The notes: generated by a model from the letters alone, not told the origin. Positions 51,728 through 59,389 are shown, counted from the stretch's first letter. The stretch is 64,000 nucleotides of DNA from Actinopolyspora xinjiangensis (GCF_900104475.1 NZ_FNJR01000009.1:143697-207696); one strand, 5' to 3'. Translations and numbers: made by a program.

Positions 51728-53034
51728 TCCAACTTGCTTTGTATGTAGGATTCAGCCTTACCGGATGCATAGCTCATTCCTTCGTTGACAGCGACACCTT
51801 TGACCGAACCAACAAAAGCACCGGCTGCCACACCTGCCTTGGAGAACGGGTCAACATCTATCCTGGTGACAGTGCTGAACAACTGAGCCGATTTCGCGTG
51901 AGTGAACATCGCCGCGTCCTCGATCGCTTCCTTGGGGTTGGCCTTCAATTCAGCCCTGGTTATGGGGGTTATCTCTGTTCGACCAGTCATCTGCTTCAGC
52001 ACATCCGACTGTTTTTTCAGGCCACTCGTCCCACTCAAGAACTTGGCCGCATTACCGGCTTTACCAGGCAGGCTGGAGGCCGAGGCAAACCTGGCAGCCT
52101 GTGACGCCGCGTTCTTGGCACCGGCGACGACACGGCCGCCGGGAATGACTCCGATGGCGTCCATACCGATCTTTCCCCAGGAGACGTCGGCGCCACCGGC
52201 CTTGGCCAGCGCGTTGGTTCCAAGCGCCGCGGCGCTGACGGTTATGGCGGCGGCCGAGGTGACCGCGTTGACCCCTGGAATCCAGGAGGTCGCGATCGCG
52301 ACGACGCCGAGCACCGTGCTCACGGTGCTGAGCACGTCGCCGATCTGTTTGAGCAGTTCGGCGTGGTCCTCGACCCACTGCCACGCCTGGTCCGCCAGCT
52401 CGCTGATGTTCTCGCCGAGCTCTTCGAGCGCCTCGCCGAGGCGTTCCAGCAGACCGGGTTTCTCCGGCGCTTCCTCGGTGGCACGGCGCAGGGCGTTCTC
52501 CACCTGCTTGGCCAGCTCGTCGTGCTGGGCGAGCAGCCGCTTGGCCTGGTCCAGGATCGCCCTGAGGTCGTTGTCGGCCTCACGCAGCGCCCCCTGGGCA
52601 GCGTCCAGTCTGCGCTGTGCCCGCTGCAGCGACTCCTGGTCGGGGAAGTGCTGGTTGGCCAGGTCCAGGTCCGGGTTCGCCTCCGCCTCGCGGAGGCGTT
52701 TGCGCGCCTCGGCCGCCTGGGCCTCGTAGTCGCGGGCTCGCTGCTGCAACGAGCTCAGGTCGTGCGACCACCGCGTGAGCGTGCGGGAGGCGTCGCCGAG
52801 CGAGCGGTGTGCTTGTTGCAGGTACTTGGGCAGCTCACCCACGGTGTCCTGGAAGGCCTCGGCGGCCTTGCCCTGCCACATCCCTTCCTGATCGCTGATC
52901 TTCGACAGCGCCTCGTGGGCGCTTCCCATCCTGGTGGCCACGTTGCCGAGATCGGTGGCCACCGACTCGACAGTGGCGACGGCTCCGGGGGCCGGATCGA
53001 AACCCAGTGCCGGGTACTCGGAGTTTCCGCTCAT
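51724..53034 (-). CDS. Type VII-secreted effector-like protein
   Basis: The 436-residue protein has a WXG100-like N-terminal hairpin (WQG at 53-55, GMWQGKAAEAFQDTVGELPKY) and a long coiled region with RDYEAQAAEARKRLREAEA and RLLAQHDELAKQVENAL. A hydrophobic Gly/Ala segment (about 235-300) follows, then a C-terminal tail of about 140 residues that matches no toxin I know. The architecture is that of polymorphic type VII effectors, in which the variable C-terminus is the active part. GC falls sharply in that part (51720-51980). Two coupled genes follow. GTG/ATG context: GAGGATGAGC. Confidence 0.78.
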   Translation of the reverse strand: MSGNSEYPALGFDPAPGAVATVESVATDLGNVATRMGSAHEALSKISDQEGMWQGKAAEAFQDTVGELPKYLQQAHRSLGDASRTLTRWSHDLSSLQQRARDYEAQAAEARKRLREAEANPDLDLANQHFPDQESLQRAQRRLDAAQGALREADNDLRAILDQAKRLLAQHDELAKQVENALRRATEEAPEKPGLLERLGEALEELGENISELADQAWQWVEDHAELLKQIGDVLSTVSTVLGVVAIATSWIPGVNAVTSAAAITVSAAALGTNALAKAGGADVSWGKIGMDAIGVIPGGRVVAGAKNAASQAARFASASSLPGKAGNAAKFLSGTSGLKKQSDVLKQMTGRTEITPITRAELKANPKEAIEDAAMFTHAKSAQLFSTVTRIDVDPFSKAGVAAGAFVGSVKGVAVNEGMSYASGKAESYIQSKLE

Positions 53035-53130
53035 CCTCGTCCTCGTCAGTTCTCGACCGGGTGGTCACTCACCGGTCGAACGACATGTTCTGTCCACTGT
53101 GGTTTCCGAAGGTCGCTGCGACGCCACACG

Positions 53131-53511
53131 TCACTGCCCCGCCATGCGTTGCTCGATGGCGGACATCTCGCCCTGCGAGTCCTGGCCGCCGGATCCGCCG
53201 GACGAGGACTGCTGCCGGGTGACCGCTGAGGTCACCAGCGAGACGACCTCCTGTTCGAGCTTGGCGTAGGTCTCGCGTGCCGAGCCCAACGCCTCGCTGG
53301 TGGCCTTGGCGCCTTCGGCGATCTTCTCGATGCCGTGCGACCAGCGCTCCCGGAACCCGTCGCTGGCGTCGTCGATACCGGAAGTTCCCAGGTCGCGCCC
53401 TCTGGCATCACCGAGTGCCCTGTTCGCGGCGGTGATGTCGTCGGCCGCGTTGTCCAGATCACTGATCAGCCGCGTCAGCTTCTCGATGTCGACGCGATAA
53501 CCGTCACCCAC
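53131..53511 (-). CDS. WXG100-like partner protein
   Basis: The 126-residue helical protein (GTG start, GGGGAGG upstream) has VDIEKLTRLISDLDNAADDI, a central FRERWSHGIEKIAEGAK (W-S-H in place of WXG) and a Ser/Gly/Gln-rich tail. It is the upstream gene of the effector operon and the likely helical partner for secretion. Confidence 0.75.
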   Translation of the reverse strand: MGDGYRVDIEKLTRLISDLDNAADDITAANRALGDARGRDLGTSGIDDASDGFRERWSHGIEKIAEGAKATSEALGSARETYAKLEQEVVSLVTSAVTRQQSSSGGSGGQDSQGEMSAIEQRMAGQ

Positions 53512-53684
53512 GAAAGCCTCCCCGAATAGCTTTCACCTCGTCGGCAACGTAGCAATCGCGAGGAGCGAGTGGGGGCGGAAACGACAGATCCGTATCCGGG
53601 AGGGAACCCAGCACCTCATCACCACTGCCCGGTATGACTCGGCCGCAGCAAGATCGCATCGGTACGGACATCTCGTCCGACGAA

Positions 53685-54257
53685 TCACGTGGGACCGTGT
53701 TCGCCGGAATGAGGGGTCCCCGAATACTTCGATATGAGCCTCCGCTTCCACCAAACCCGCGCGGCCCACGCCCCGAGCACTGCTCCGAGCGTATTGAGGA
53801 TGACATCATCGGTGCTGGTCACTCTCCCCACAGCCAGGAAGTACTGGGCGAACTCGACGACGAGCGACGCTGTAACAGCCATCGAGGCGATCCGTGCGAC
53901 CGAGCGTGCCCACCGGAATCGCAGCGGCAGGAGCACGCCGAGCGGCAGCATTAGCACCGTGTTCGCCGCCAGCTGCACCACCGCTGCGGTATCGCCTCGC
54001 CGCACACCGTCGAGAACGGACACCAGTTCCGCTCCGGGATGCAAGCTCACCTGACTCGGTGCCCCGTAGGTCGGACTGAGAACCAGATACGCCACTGGTA
54101 AGCAAAACAGGACAACGGCCACGTCACCGGCTGCTTGCCACCGATCACCCCGAAGTTTCGCCCACCCCCACCAGAGCAACACAGCTACTGGCATCCCGAT
54201 CAGTGCCGGCACGAAAAGATCACCGAAGGAACGAAACAGCTGTGTCACAAGTTTCAT
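53685..54257 (-). CDS. VanZ-family membrane protein
   Basis: The 190-residue protein from MKLVTQLFRSFGDLF has four or five membrane helices and the VanZ motifs: NTVLMLPLGVLLPLRF, VVEFAQYFLAVGRVTSTDDVILNTLGAVLG. VanZ proteins are linked to teicoplanin resistance and envelope homeostasis, but most genomic copies are of unknown role. The start is set by the membrane topology; an upstream frame to 54374 runs through the repeat hairpins. Confidence 0.88.
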   Translation of the reverse strand: MKLVTQLFRSFGDLFVPALIGMPVAVLLWWGWAKLRGDRWQAAGDVAVVLFCLPVAYLVLSPTYGAPSQVSLHPGAELVSVLDGVRRGDTAAVVQLAANTVLMLPLGVLLPLRFRWARSVARIASMAVTASLVVEFAQYFLAVGRVTSTDDVILNTLGAVLGAWAARVWWKRRLISKYSGTPHSGEHGPT

Positions 54258-54270
54258 GATCTCGTGGGGT

Positions 54271-54316
54271 CCCGCCCGGCCGGGTGGGAGCGGGGAGGGA
54301 GGCCCGGCCGGGCGGG
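54271..54316. repeat. GC-rich hairpin related to the 58/59-kb repeats
   Basis: A perfect 14-base-pair stem (54271-54284 with 54303-54316; CCCGCCCGGCCGGG) is followed by GGTTTT. The same arms form the hairpin inside the 113-base repeats at 58131 and 59277. It lies just upstream of the VanZ start. Confidence 0.7.
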
Positions 54317-54340
54317 GGTTTTCCCGGCGGTGGTGCGTAC

Positions 54341-54354
54341 ATTTCGCGAGAAAT
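54341..54354. repeat. GCGA-loop hairpin copy
   Basis: ATTTC, GCGA, GAAAT, 25 bases after the GC-rich hairpin. Confidence 0.6.
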
Positions 54355-54383
54355 CGAACAGTGCTGCTGGGCACCGTTTCGGT

Positions 54384-54400
54384 GATCTCTCGAGAAATCG
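54384..54400. repeat. TCGA-loop hairpin variant
   Basis: GATCTC, TCGA, GAAATC: the same element with a changed loop and one mismatch. Confidence 0.5.
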
Positions 54401-54537
54401 GCGCCCCACCACCAGGCGTGGCCCGGGGTGCTGTCTCGACAAGTGTCGGGGGCTGGCCGAGACCACAGGTCCGGGCCGGTCTTCACAGGTGAGTGGTGAG
54501 TTGGGACGTGGCCGACGGATCTGGTGCGGGGTGGTTT

Positions 54538-54990
54538 CTAGAGCCGGTGCAGTCCGTCGAGGACGCGGCGCATGAGTGCCAGCTCGGGATGCTCTGCCAC
54601 CGACGCGGACCCGCTTGAGACAGCCGGAACGGCGGGGACAGTTTCACCAGTGCTTGGACTGGTGGGAGTCGGCACGGCCGGTGGCGACTCCGGTCTCGAT
54701 ACCAGTGAGGGCGCCACCGGGGCGGGTGGGGCCGGCCCGAACAGGTGCGGCTGCTCGTCCGGATCACACAACGGCCAGCCGATCAACTCGACGGTCGGGC
54801 ACTCGCCCCGGGCATAGTGCTCCAACCTGAGCGCGGCCAACCGGCGCGCGGCCGGGCCACTACCCCCCGCGTGACGCGGCCGGTAGCCGGCCCGATAGCC
54901 CCAACCACCCAGCACGATCACGGCCCCGACCAGCACCACGGCCGTGGCCAGCACCACGGCCGTGGCCAGCAGCACCGGCGGCGCACTCAT
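54538..54990 (-). CDS. Membrane protein with Pro-rich tail
   Basis: The 150-residue protein has one N-terminal helix (VLLATAVVLATAVVLVGAV), GYRAGYRPRHAGG, a short conserved-looking patch (AALRLEHYARGECPTVELIGWPLCD) with two Cys, and a Pro/Ser/Val-rich tail. Its ATG overlaps the previous gene's TGA (ATGA). Function unknown; it belongs to a three-gene reverse operon divergent from the XRE gene. Confidence 0.65.
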   Translation of the reverse strand: MSAPPVLLATAVVLATAVVLVGAVIVLGGWGYRAGYRPRHAGGSGPAARRLAALRLEHYARGECPTVELIGWPLCDPDEQPHLFGPAPPAPVAPSLVSRPESPPAVPTPTSPSTGETVPAVPAVSSGSASVAEHPELALMRRVLDGLHRL

Positions 54991-55235
54991 TCCGCCTCAC
55001 CCCGCCCACCCAGCTCGTCGGGATCGATCGAACCCGCCCCCGGCGGCCGCCCGCCGCTGAAGGCGAGCCCGGCCGCGTAGTCGCGCAGCTCATCGGAGAG
55101 TCGTTGCAACACCCCGGCGAGTTCCGCGCACTGCCTCGGGCTGGCCCGCCGCGCCGGGATGTCGTAGGAGGCCTGCTCCAGCTTCCACTGCTCATGGGCC
55201 AACCACATCCCCAACCTGCCCGCATAACTGGTCAC
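54987..55235 (-). CDS. Short hypothetical protein of the XRE-divergent operon
   Basis: The 82-residue protein starts at the GTG that overlaps the upstream TGA (GTGA), reading TSYAGRLGMWLAHEQWKLEQASYD. It continues with RQCAELAGVLQRLSDELRDYAAGLAFSG and an acidic end. It is helical and soluble, with no known family. Overlap at both ends supports co-translation. Confidence 0.62.
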   Translation of the reverse strand: MTSYAGRLGMWLAHEQWKLEQASYDIPARRASPRQCAELAGVLQRLSDELRDYAAGLAFSGGRPPGAGSIDPDELGGRGEAE

Positions 55236-55456
55236 CACGACCCACCCCCAGCACACCGCACCGCCGCATCCAACACATCCCGCAACACACGAGCCTGCCC
55301 CACCGTCCACACCGTCCGGTTGTAGATCGTGGGCGTCTCGATCCGAATCACTTCCGGAGTCCACTGCGACCGCCACACCACCAGCGACGACGACCCCGAC
55401 TCATCCCGACACCACACCCGCACACCCGGATACGACACGTCATAGCTCTCCGACAC
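55232..55456 (-). CDS. Short hypothetical protein, first gene of the XRE-divergent operon
   Basis: The 74-residue protein (GTG start, AAAGGTGG upstream) reads SESYDVSYPGVRVWCRDESG, then VVWRSQWTPEVIRIETPTIYNRT and VGQARVLRDVLDAAVRC. It looks like a compact beta-alpha domain. It starts 25 bases from the palindromic operator and so is probably under the XRE regulator. Family unknown. Confidence 0.62.
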   Translation of the reverse strand: MSESYDVSYPGVRVWCRDESGSSSLVVWRSQWTPEVIRIETPTIYNRTVWTVGQARVLRDVLDAAVRCAGGGSW

Positions 55457-55480
55457 AGCACAACCACCTTTCTATTGATT

Positions 55481-55503
55481 CCGGAGACATAATCTGTCTC
55501 CGG
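55481..55503. promoter_or_regulatory. Palindromic operator between XRE gene and divergent operon
   Basis: CCGGAGACA (55481-55489) and TGTCTCCGG (55495-55503) form a perfect nine-base inverted repeat around TAATC. The left half-site recurs at once as CCGGAGACATA (55500-55510), giving a direct repeat too. It lies in the 114-base divergent region and is the best operator candidate in the window. Confidence 0.75.
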
Positions 55504-55570
55504 AGACATACACTGCAATCCCTCGATCAGGTGGCAATGAACGAGATGTTGCGGCAGCTAGGCTTGGTGC

Positions 55571-56425
55571 ATGCCCGGAGACGTGGAGCATCACTCACCG
55601 CAGACTCGATTGCTCGGCGCTGAACTTCGTGAACTGCGCAAAGAAGCCGGTATCCCCGTTCGAGAACTGGCGAAGCGCGTCCAACTGGGACATGCCGCTG
55701 TCTCCCGCTATGAGACAGGAGTTCGTTCGCCGTCCCGCGATCTCCTGGCACGACTACTGATGGAGCTCGGTGCTTCCGGCGAGCGCTACGACGAACTCAT
55801 GGAGCTACAGCGTCGTGCTTCAGAACCGAACCTGATCGGCGACAGTCGTTCGGGCCTGCACAAGCACCTGCTGAACCTGGCGGAGTTCGAACGCACAGCC
55901 ACTCGAATCGTGCACGTCGCGCCCCTGGTGATTCCCGGGCCGTTGCAGACACGCTCCTACGCCGAAGAGATCATGGCGAGCTTGTCCGGCGAAGAACGTC
56001 ACCTCCGAGTCGAACTCCGCATGGCACGCAGCAGCGAGGTACTCAGCACCGGCAAACTCGACGCGATCATCTGCGAACGCGTGCTGCGCGATGACATCGG
56101 CGGACGGGGAGTGCTCGCCGAACAACTACGCCATCTGGCCACCACGGCATCGAACTCGAACGCCACCATCCGAATACTTCCCGAACGACTACAACGCTGG
56201 ACACTCGCCCACAACGGTTCGTTCGTGCTGTTCGAGTTCTCGAAGGCATCACCGATCATCCACTTGGAACACTACCGTGGTCCCGCCTTCATCTATGACC
56301 AGAAAGACGTTGAGGCATACCGCGAAGCGCTGGATAACCTCACGGACGCCGCCATGAGCCCCAATGAGTCACTCCAGCTCATGGCCACGATCGCGGAACA
56401 GATGGAAGGAAACACCCCAGCATGA
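55571..56425 (+). CDS. XRE-family regulator with DUF5753
   Basis: The 284-residue protein has an XRE HTH (about 14-68, LLGAELRELRKEAGIPVRELAKRV, GHAAVSRYETG) and a DUF5753 domain with IPGPLQTRSYAEEIMA, NATIRILPE, NGSFVLFEF and a closing SLQLMATIAEQ. Its TGA overlaps the ATG of the DUF397 gene. It likely binds the palindrome at 55481. It is a paralogue of the regulator at 13879. Confidence 0.93.
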   Translation: MPGDVEHHSPQTRLLGAELRELRKEAGIPVRELAKRVQLGHAAVSRYETGVRSPSRDLLARLLMELGASGERYDELMELQRRASEPNLIGDSRSGLHKHLLNLAEFERTATRIVHVAPLVIPGPLQTRSYAEEIMASLSGEERHLRVELRMARSSEVLSTGKLDAIICERVLRDDIGGRGVLAEQLRHLATTASNSNATIRILPERLQRWTLAHNGSFVLFEFSKASPIIHLEHYRGPAFIYDQKDVEAYREALDNLTDAAMSPNESLQLMATIAEQMEGNTPA

Positions 56426-56610
56426 CGACACCGACGAACTGGCGGAAATCCAGCCGTTCCAACCCCAACGACTCCTGCGTCGAAGTCGGCCGTGTGGCAG
56501 ATGGCGCGGCGGTGCGCGACACCAAGGACCGCTCGGCCGGGTACTTCACCACCACCGGCACCCAGTGGGCAACGTTCATCGACGCGGTGAAGAGCAACCG
56601 GTTCGACTGA
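56422..56610 (+). CDS. DUF397 domain protein
   Basis: The 62-residue protein shows the DUF397 pattern NWRKSSRSNPNDSCVEVGRVADGAAVRDTKD and FIDAVKSNRFD. It is coupled to the XRE gene by an ATGA overlap and followed 20 bases later by a strong terminator, so the two genes form a complete transcription unit. Confidence 0.94.
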   Translation: MTTPTNWRKSSRSNPNDSCVEVGRVADGAAVRDTKDRSAGYFTTTGTQWATFIDAVKSNRFD

Positions 56611-56630
56611 ACTCCAGCGAGCAGAACGGC

Positions 56631-56659
56631 GTCCCCGGAGCGATCCGGGGACGCTTTTT
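56631..56659 (+). terminator. Intrinsic terminator of the XRE/DUF397 unit
   Basis: GTCCCCGG (56631-56638) pairs with CCGGGGAC (56645-56652) around AGCGAT, followed by GCTTTTT. It is the most classical rho-independent terminator in the window. Confidence 0.92.
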
Positions 56660-56660
56660 G

Positions 56661-56811
56661 TATGTCTCCCCGCACATGCGGGGTCTAAACAGTCGAACCC
56701 ACCGCCGGGTGGGCCGTGGTAGGTCCATCCCCGCGCGTGCGGGGCCTACCTACGACATCGCGTGGAACGAGAGCGCGCATCAGGTCCATCCCCGCGCGCG
56801 GCGAAGACGTT
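56661..56811 (-). CRISPR. Degenerate type I-E-like CRISPR relic, three repeats
   Basis: CCCCGC(A/G)-type repeat cores start at 56668, 56729 and 56790, exactly 61 bases apart, the 29+32 period of type I-E arrays. The middle repeat (56722-56750) is intact: GGTCCATCCCCGCGCG followed by TGCGGGGCCTACC. On the reverse strand it has the usual actinobacterial form with CCCCGC...GCGGGGATGGACC. The first copy (56661-56689) is degenerate but keeps the palindrome; the third (56783-56811) is intact for 16 bases and then lost. Spacers are 56690-56721 and 56751-56782, 32 bases each. No cas gene is in the window. Confidence 0.68.
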
Positions 56812-56891
56812 GTGAACGCCACTACGTCACACCTCTTCTGACAACGCTCTAGAACGAAGCCGAACACTCCCAACACGCCGGAAACAACGAC

Positions 56892-57485
56892 TCACTCGGC
56901 AGCCGGCCACGAGGGCAACGACAGCCGCAGCGCCTTCTTCGCCAACGCACACGGGTCAGCACTGCCGATCTCATCATGTGACACAGTCGCGAACGACTGC
57001 ACGAGCTGGTCCTCCTGCACGGCCACGTGCATCCCGCACGAACCGGCCTCCATCGGCTTGATCTTGTTGGACCGCACCCCGGGATACCCGTGCACCGTTA
57101 TCCGCTCGAAGTCGACGTAATCCGACTCGTGCTCGTAGTAGGTATCCAGCGAACGCCCCTGCACGGGAGACAACGAAACCGACACGAAGTCTTCGTTTTC
57201 CCAGGTACAGCGGTATGTTCCCGGAGCGGAAACATCGTTTTCCGATTTTCTGCCGTCGGGGTATATCCCGAGTTGTGCCGCGGCGTCCTCGGGCAGCAGC
57301 TCGCACACGTCCACCGCAGTGGCGTCCTTGGGGTTCGGGATCGCCGAACCGGACGACGCCGAGGACGTGCTCCCGCCCGTGGTCGTGTCCGCCGAGTCCT
57401 CGTTCTGCTCCGCCGAACCGGACGAACACCCGACCAGCACCACGCTCAACAACACGCCACCGGCAGCAACAGCACCGCGACGCAT
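56892..57485 (-). CDS. DUF3558 lipoprotein
   Basis: The 197-residue protein from MRRGAVAAGG has a lipoprotein signal (VLLSVVLVGCSSGS, lipobox LVGC) and a Ser/Thr/Asp-rich linker to about residue 55. Then comes the DUF3558 domain with VDVCELLPEDAAAQLG, GTYRCTWEN, GSCGMHVAV and DPCALAKKAL. A GTG five codons upstream is an alternative start. It follows a small type VII-like gene by 25 bases, repeating the arrangement at 9462-11779. Confidence 0.85.
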   Translation of the reverse strand: MRRGAVAAGGVLLSVVLVGCSSGSAEQNEDSADTTTGGSTSSASSGSAIPNPKDATAVDVCELLPEDAAAQLGIYPDGRKSENDVSAPGTYRCTWENEDFVSVSLSPVQGRSLDTYYEHESDYVDFERITVHGYPGVRSNKIKPMEAGSCGMHVAVQEDQLVQSFATVSHDEIGSADPCALAKKALRLSLPSWPAAE

Positions 57486-57510
57486 CCCGAACCTCACACT
57501 CCCCACGATC

Positions 57511-57843
57511 TCAACTCCGCCTCTCGGCATCCCGCTGCGCCACCGAGGCGTTCTCCTCGGCCACCCCGTACTCCCTCAACACCGCGTTGTACGCCTCGAT
57601 CTTCTCTTCCAACTTTTCCCGGATGTCTCTGGCGGCGCTGTGCAGTGATCCCTCATCTCCGGTTATGCGCTGCTGGAACGCCTCGCGAGCCCGCTCGGTA
57701 GTACCGTCCATCGCGGTGAGCTCGCCCGGACTGATGTTCTGGGTCTGTTGCTCTAGATCAAGGGCCTCATCCCTGGCAGTGATGAGTTCCTTGATGGCTT
57801 CGCGCAGTTTGTCGTAATCGACACCGAAACCGTCCTGACTCAT
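57511..57843 (-). CDS. WXG100-like/EspC-like small helical protein
   Basis: The 110-residue protein from MSQDGFGVDYDKLREAIKEL is helical throughout (EALDLEQQTQ, RAREAFQQRITGDEGSLHSAARDIREKLEEKIEAYN) with no Trp-x-Gly turn. Size and coupling to a DUF3558 lipoprotein gene place it with the type VII-associated small proteins. Confidence 0.7.
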   Translation of the reverse strand: MSQDGFGVDYDKLREAIKELITARDEALDLEQQTQNISPGELTAMDGTTERAREAFQQRITGDEGSLHSAARDIREKLEEKIEAYNAVLREYGVAEENASVAQRDAERRS

Positions 57844-58130
57844 ACCGCGTCTCCCCACTCCCGACTCACGGGTCCGACACCGGTCCACATCCTGCCGGAT
57901 CCACCTACTGCGAGTCAGCGCAACCACCGCATCGTCACGATGACGTCGGACACTCCACCGTGTTCCGACAATCACGCCACGCACACACGAACCACAGCGA
58001 GCCCGCGACGCGCGAATACCGAACGACCAGGAGCCGGATACACCACTGGCCCCAACGACCACCAACGAGGCACCGCACAACCGACGGGCACACCCAACGA
58101 ACACGCCTTCCGAGCCGAACCACCGGACGG

Positions 58131-58243
58131 AACCGCCCGGCCGGGGATGAGGCGGGAAGGGCCCCCGGCCGGACGGCGGCGACCCGGTCACCACGACACG
58201 ACAGAGGGGGCGAGCGACGCCGGGTCGGCAACCGGGGTGCGGC
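58131..58243 (+). repeat. 113-bp direct repeat, left copy (flanks toxin-antitoxin)
   Basis: This copy is about 90% identical by eye to 59277-59389. It starts AACCGCCCGGCCGG, carries the GATGAGGCGGGAAGGG loop of a GC-rich hairpin, then GACACGACAGAG and GACGCCGGGTCGGCAACCGG. The rest of 57844-58366 shows no gene. Confidence 0.8.
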
Positions 58244-58366
58244 GGTACTCGCACGATCGATCGATCGTGGACTGCCCAGCGCGCCGTCGACTTCTCAGAA
58301 CAACTCAATCCGTTCGTGAAGCTACTGACAGTGGGATAGTCCGCACTCGGAGGAGAGGAGGTGTTG

Positions 58367-58837
58367 ATGAGCGGTAAGAAACCAACAGGACGTGGAAAGT
58401 CCGAGTCCGAGTCGGCAGGCCGATCGTACCGGATTCCGCTCGGAGGATCGGCTACTTCACCACCGGGGGATACGAGCTCGACTGCCGAACGGAGTTCAGT
58501 CGCGTCGGGCGCGGAGTCGTCGAACGCCGATCATGCGGAGCCTGTCGAACGTGTGCGCACCTCGGTACGAGGACGCCGCCAGGTGACGTTGCCGGAAAGC
58601 GTAGCCAAGGTTCTGGGAGTGACCGAGGGAGATGATCTCGAATTTACGGTCGACGAAGGCGGCACGGTCACAGTGCGCGGCTGGACCAGTATTCCTACGG
58701 ATCAACGGTGGTTCTGGACTCCGGAATGGCAGGCCGGAGAAGCCGAAGCGGATCAACAGATAGCCAACGGTGAGGCCTCGAAGGGGTTCACCAGCGCTGC
58801 CGAGATGCTCGCTGACATCGACGATGAGGATGAGTGA
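58367..58837 (+). CDS. SpoVT/AbrB-domain antitoxin
   Basis: The 156-residue protein (ATG with GGAGAGGAGG five bases upstream) has a disordered Ser/Glu-rich N-terminus and an AbrB swapped-hairpin DNA-binding domain (about 63-106: VRGRRQVTLPESVAKVLGVTEGD, TVTVRGW). An acidic C-terminus (WQAGEAEADQQIANGEASKG, ADIDDEDE) would wrap the toxin. The toxin gene starts six bases after its stop. AbrB antitoxins usually partner MazF or VapC toxins, so the RelE-like partner is less common. Confidence 0.85.
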   Translation: MSGKKPTGRGKSESESAGRSYRIPLGGSATSPPGDTSSTAERSSVASGAESSNADHAEPVERVRTSVRGRRQVTLPESVAKVLGVTEGDDLEFTVDEGGTVTVRGWTSIPTDQRWFWTPEWQAGEAEADQQIANGEASKGFTSAAEMLADIDDEDE

Positions 58838-58843
58838 ACCCCC

Positions 58844-59143
58844 TTGGCCGTAGTCAAGCGGACGCCTCGATTCGAGAAGGATTTTAAGAAACTCACTCGT
58901 GAACAGCGCCGCACCTTTCAACATGTGCTCGACACGAAGTTCCTCCCCTCGCTTGATCAGTCGCCACCGAGCTTCCCGCCGTCGTTACGAGTGAAGCGTG
59001 TCCATGGCACCAACGGCGTGTTCGAGATGCCTTGGGACGGAGACGGACGAATGACCTGGCAGTACGAGCTCGAAGAGGCACCCGGCGTCACCACGGTGAT
59101 TCCGCGTCGAGTCGGCACCCACGGCATTTTCGGTGACCCGTAA
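58844..59143 (+). CDS. RelE/ParE-superfamily toxin
   Basis: The 99-residue protein (TTG start, AVVKRTPRFEKDFKKLTREQ) has the RelE-fold pattern: N-terminal helices, a central strand region LRVKRVHGTNGVFEMPWDGDGRMTW, and the C-terminal VIPRRVGTHGIF, which resembles the RRIGTHDIY ending of RelE-type mRNA interferases. It lies six bases after the antitoxin gene. The weak start codon fits lower toxin than antitoxin synthesis. Confidence 0.8.
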   Translation: MAVVKRTPRFEKDFKKLTREQRRTFQHVLDTKFLPSLDQSPPSFPPSLRVKRVHGTNGVFEMPWDGDGRMTWQYELEEAPGVTTVIPRRVGTHGIFGDP

Positions 59144-59276
59144 ACCCCAGGTGAGCCAGTTGAACGCCTGGCGACTCCCGTTCATCAACGATGACGCCAC
59201 CTCGACACGTCAAAGGATCGCGCCGCTGAGCTCACTTTTCGAGATCACCACTGTGGCCATGCCCTGTTCAGCAAAG

Positions 59277-59389
59277 AACCGCCCGGCCGGGATGAGGCGG
59301 GAAGGGACACCGGCCGGGCGGTGGTGACCCGGTCGCCGCGACACGACAGAGAGGTCGAGCGACGCCGGGTCGGCAACCGGGCTGCGGAG
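59277..59389 (+). repeat. 113-bp direct repeat, right copy
   Basis: Same orientation as 58131-58243. The hairpin arms here are a perfect CCGCCCGGCCGG/CCGGCCGGGCGG. The remainder of 59144-59635 contains no gene I can support. Confidence 0.8.
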
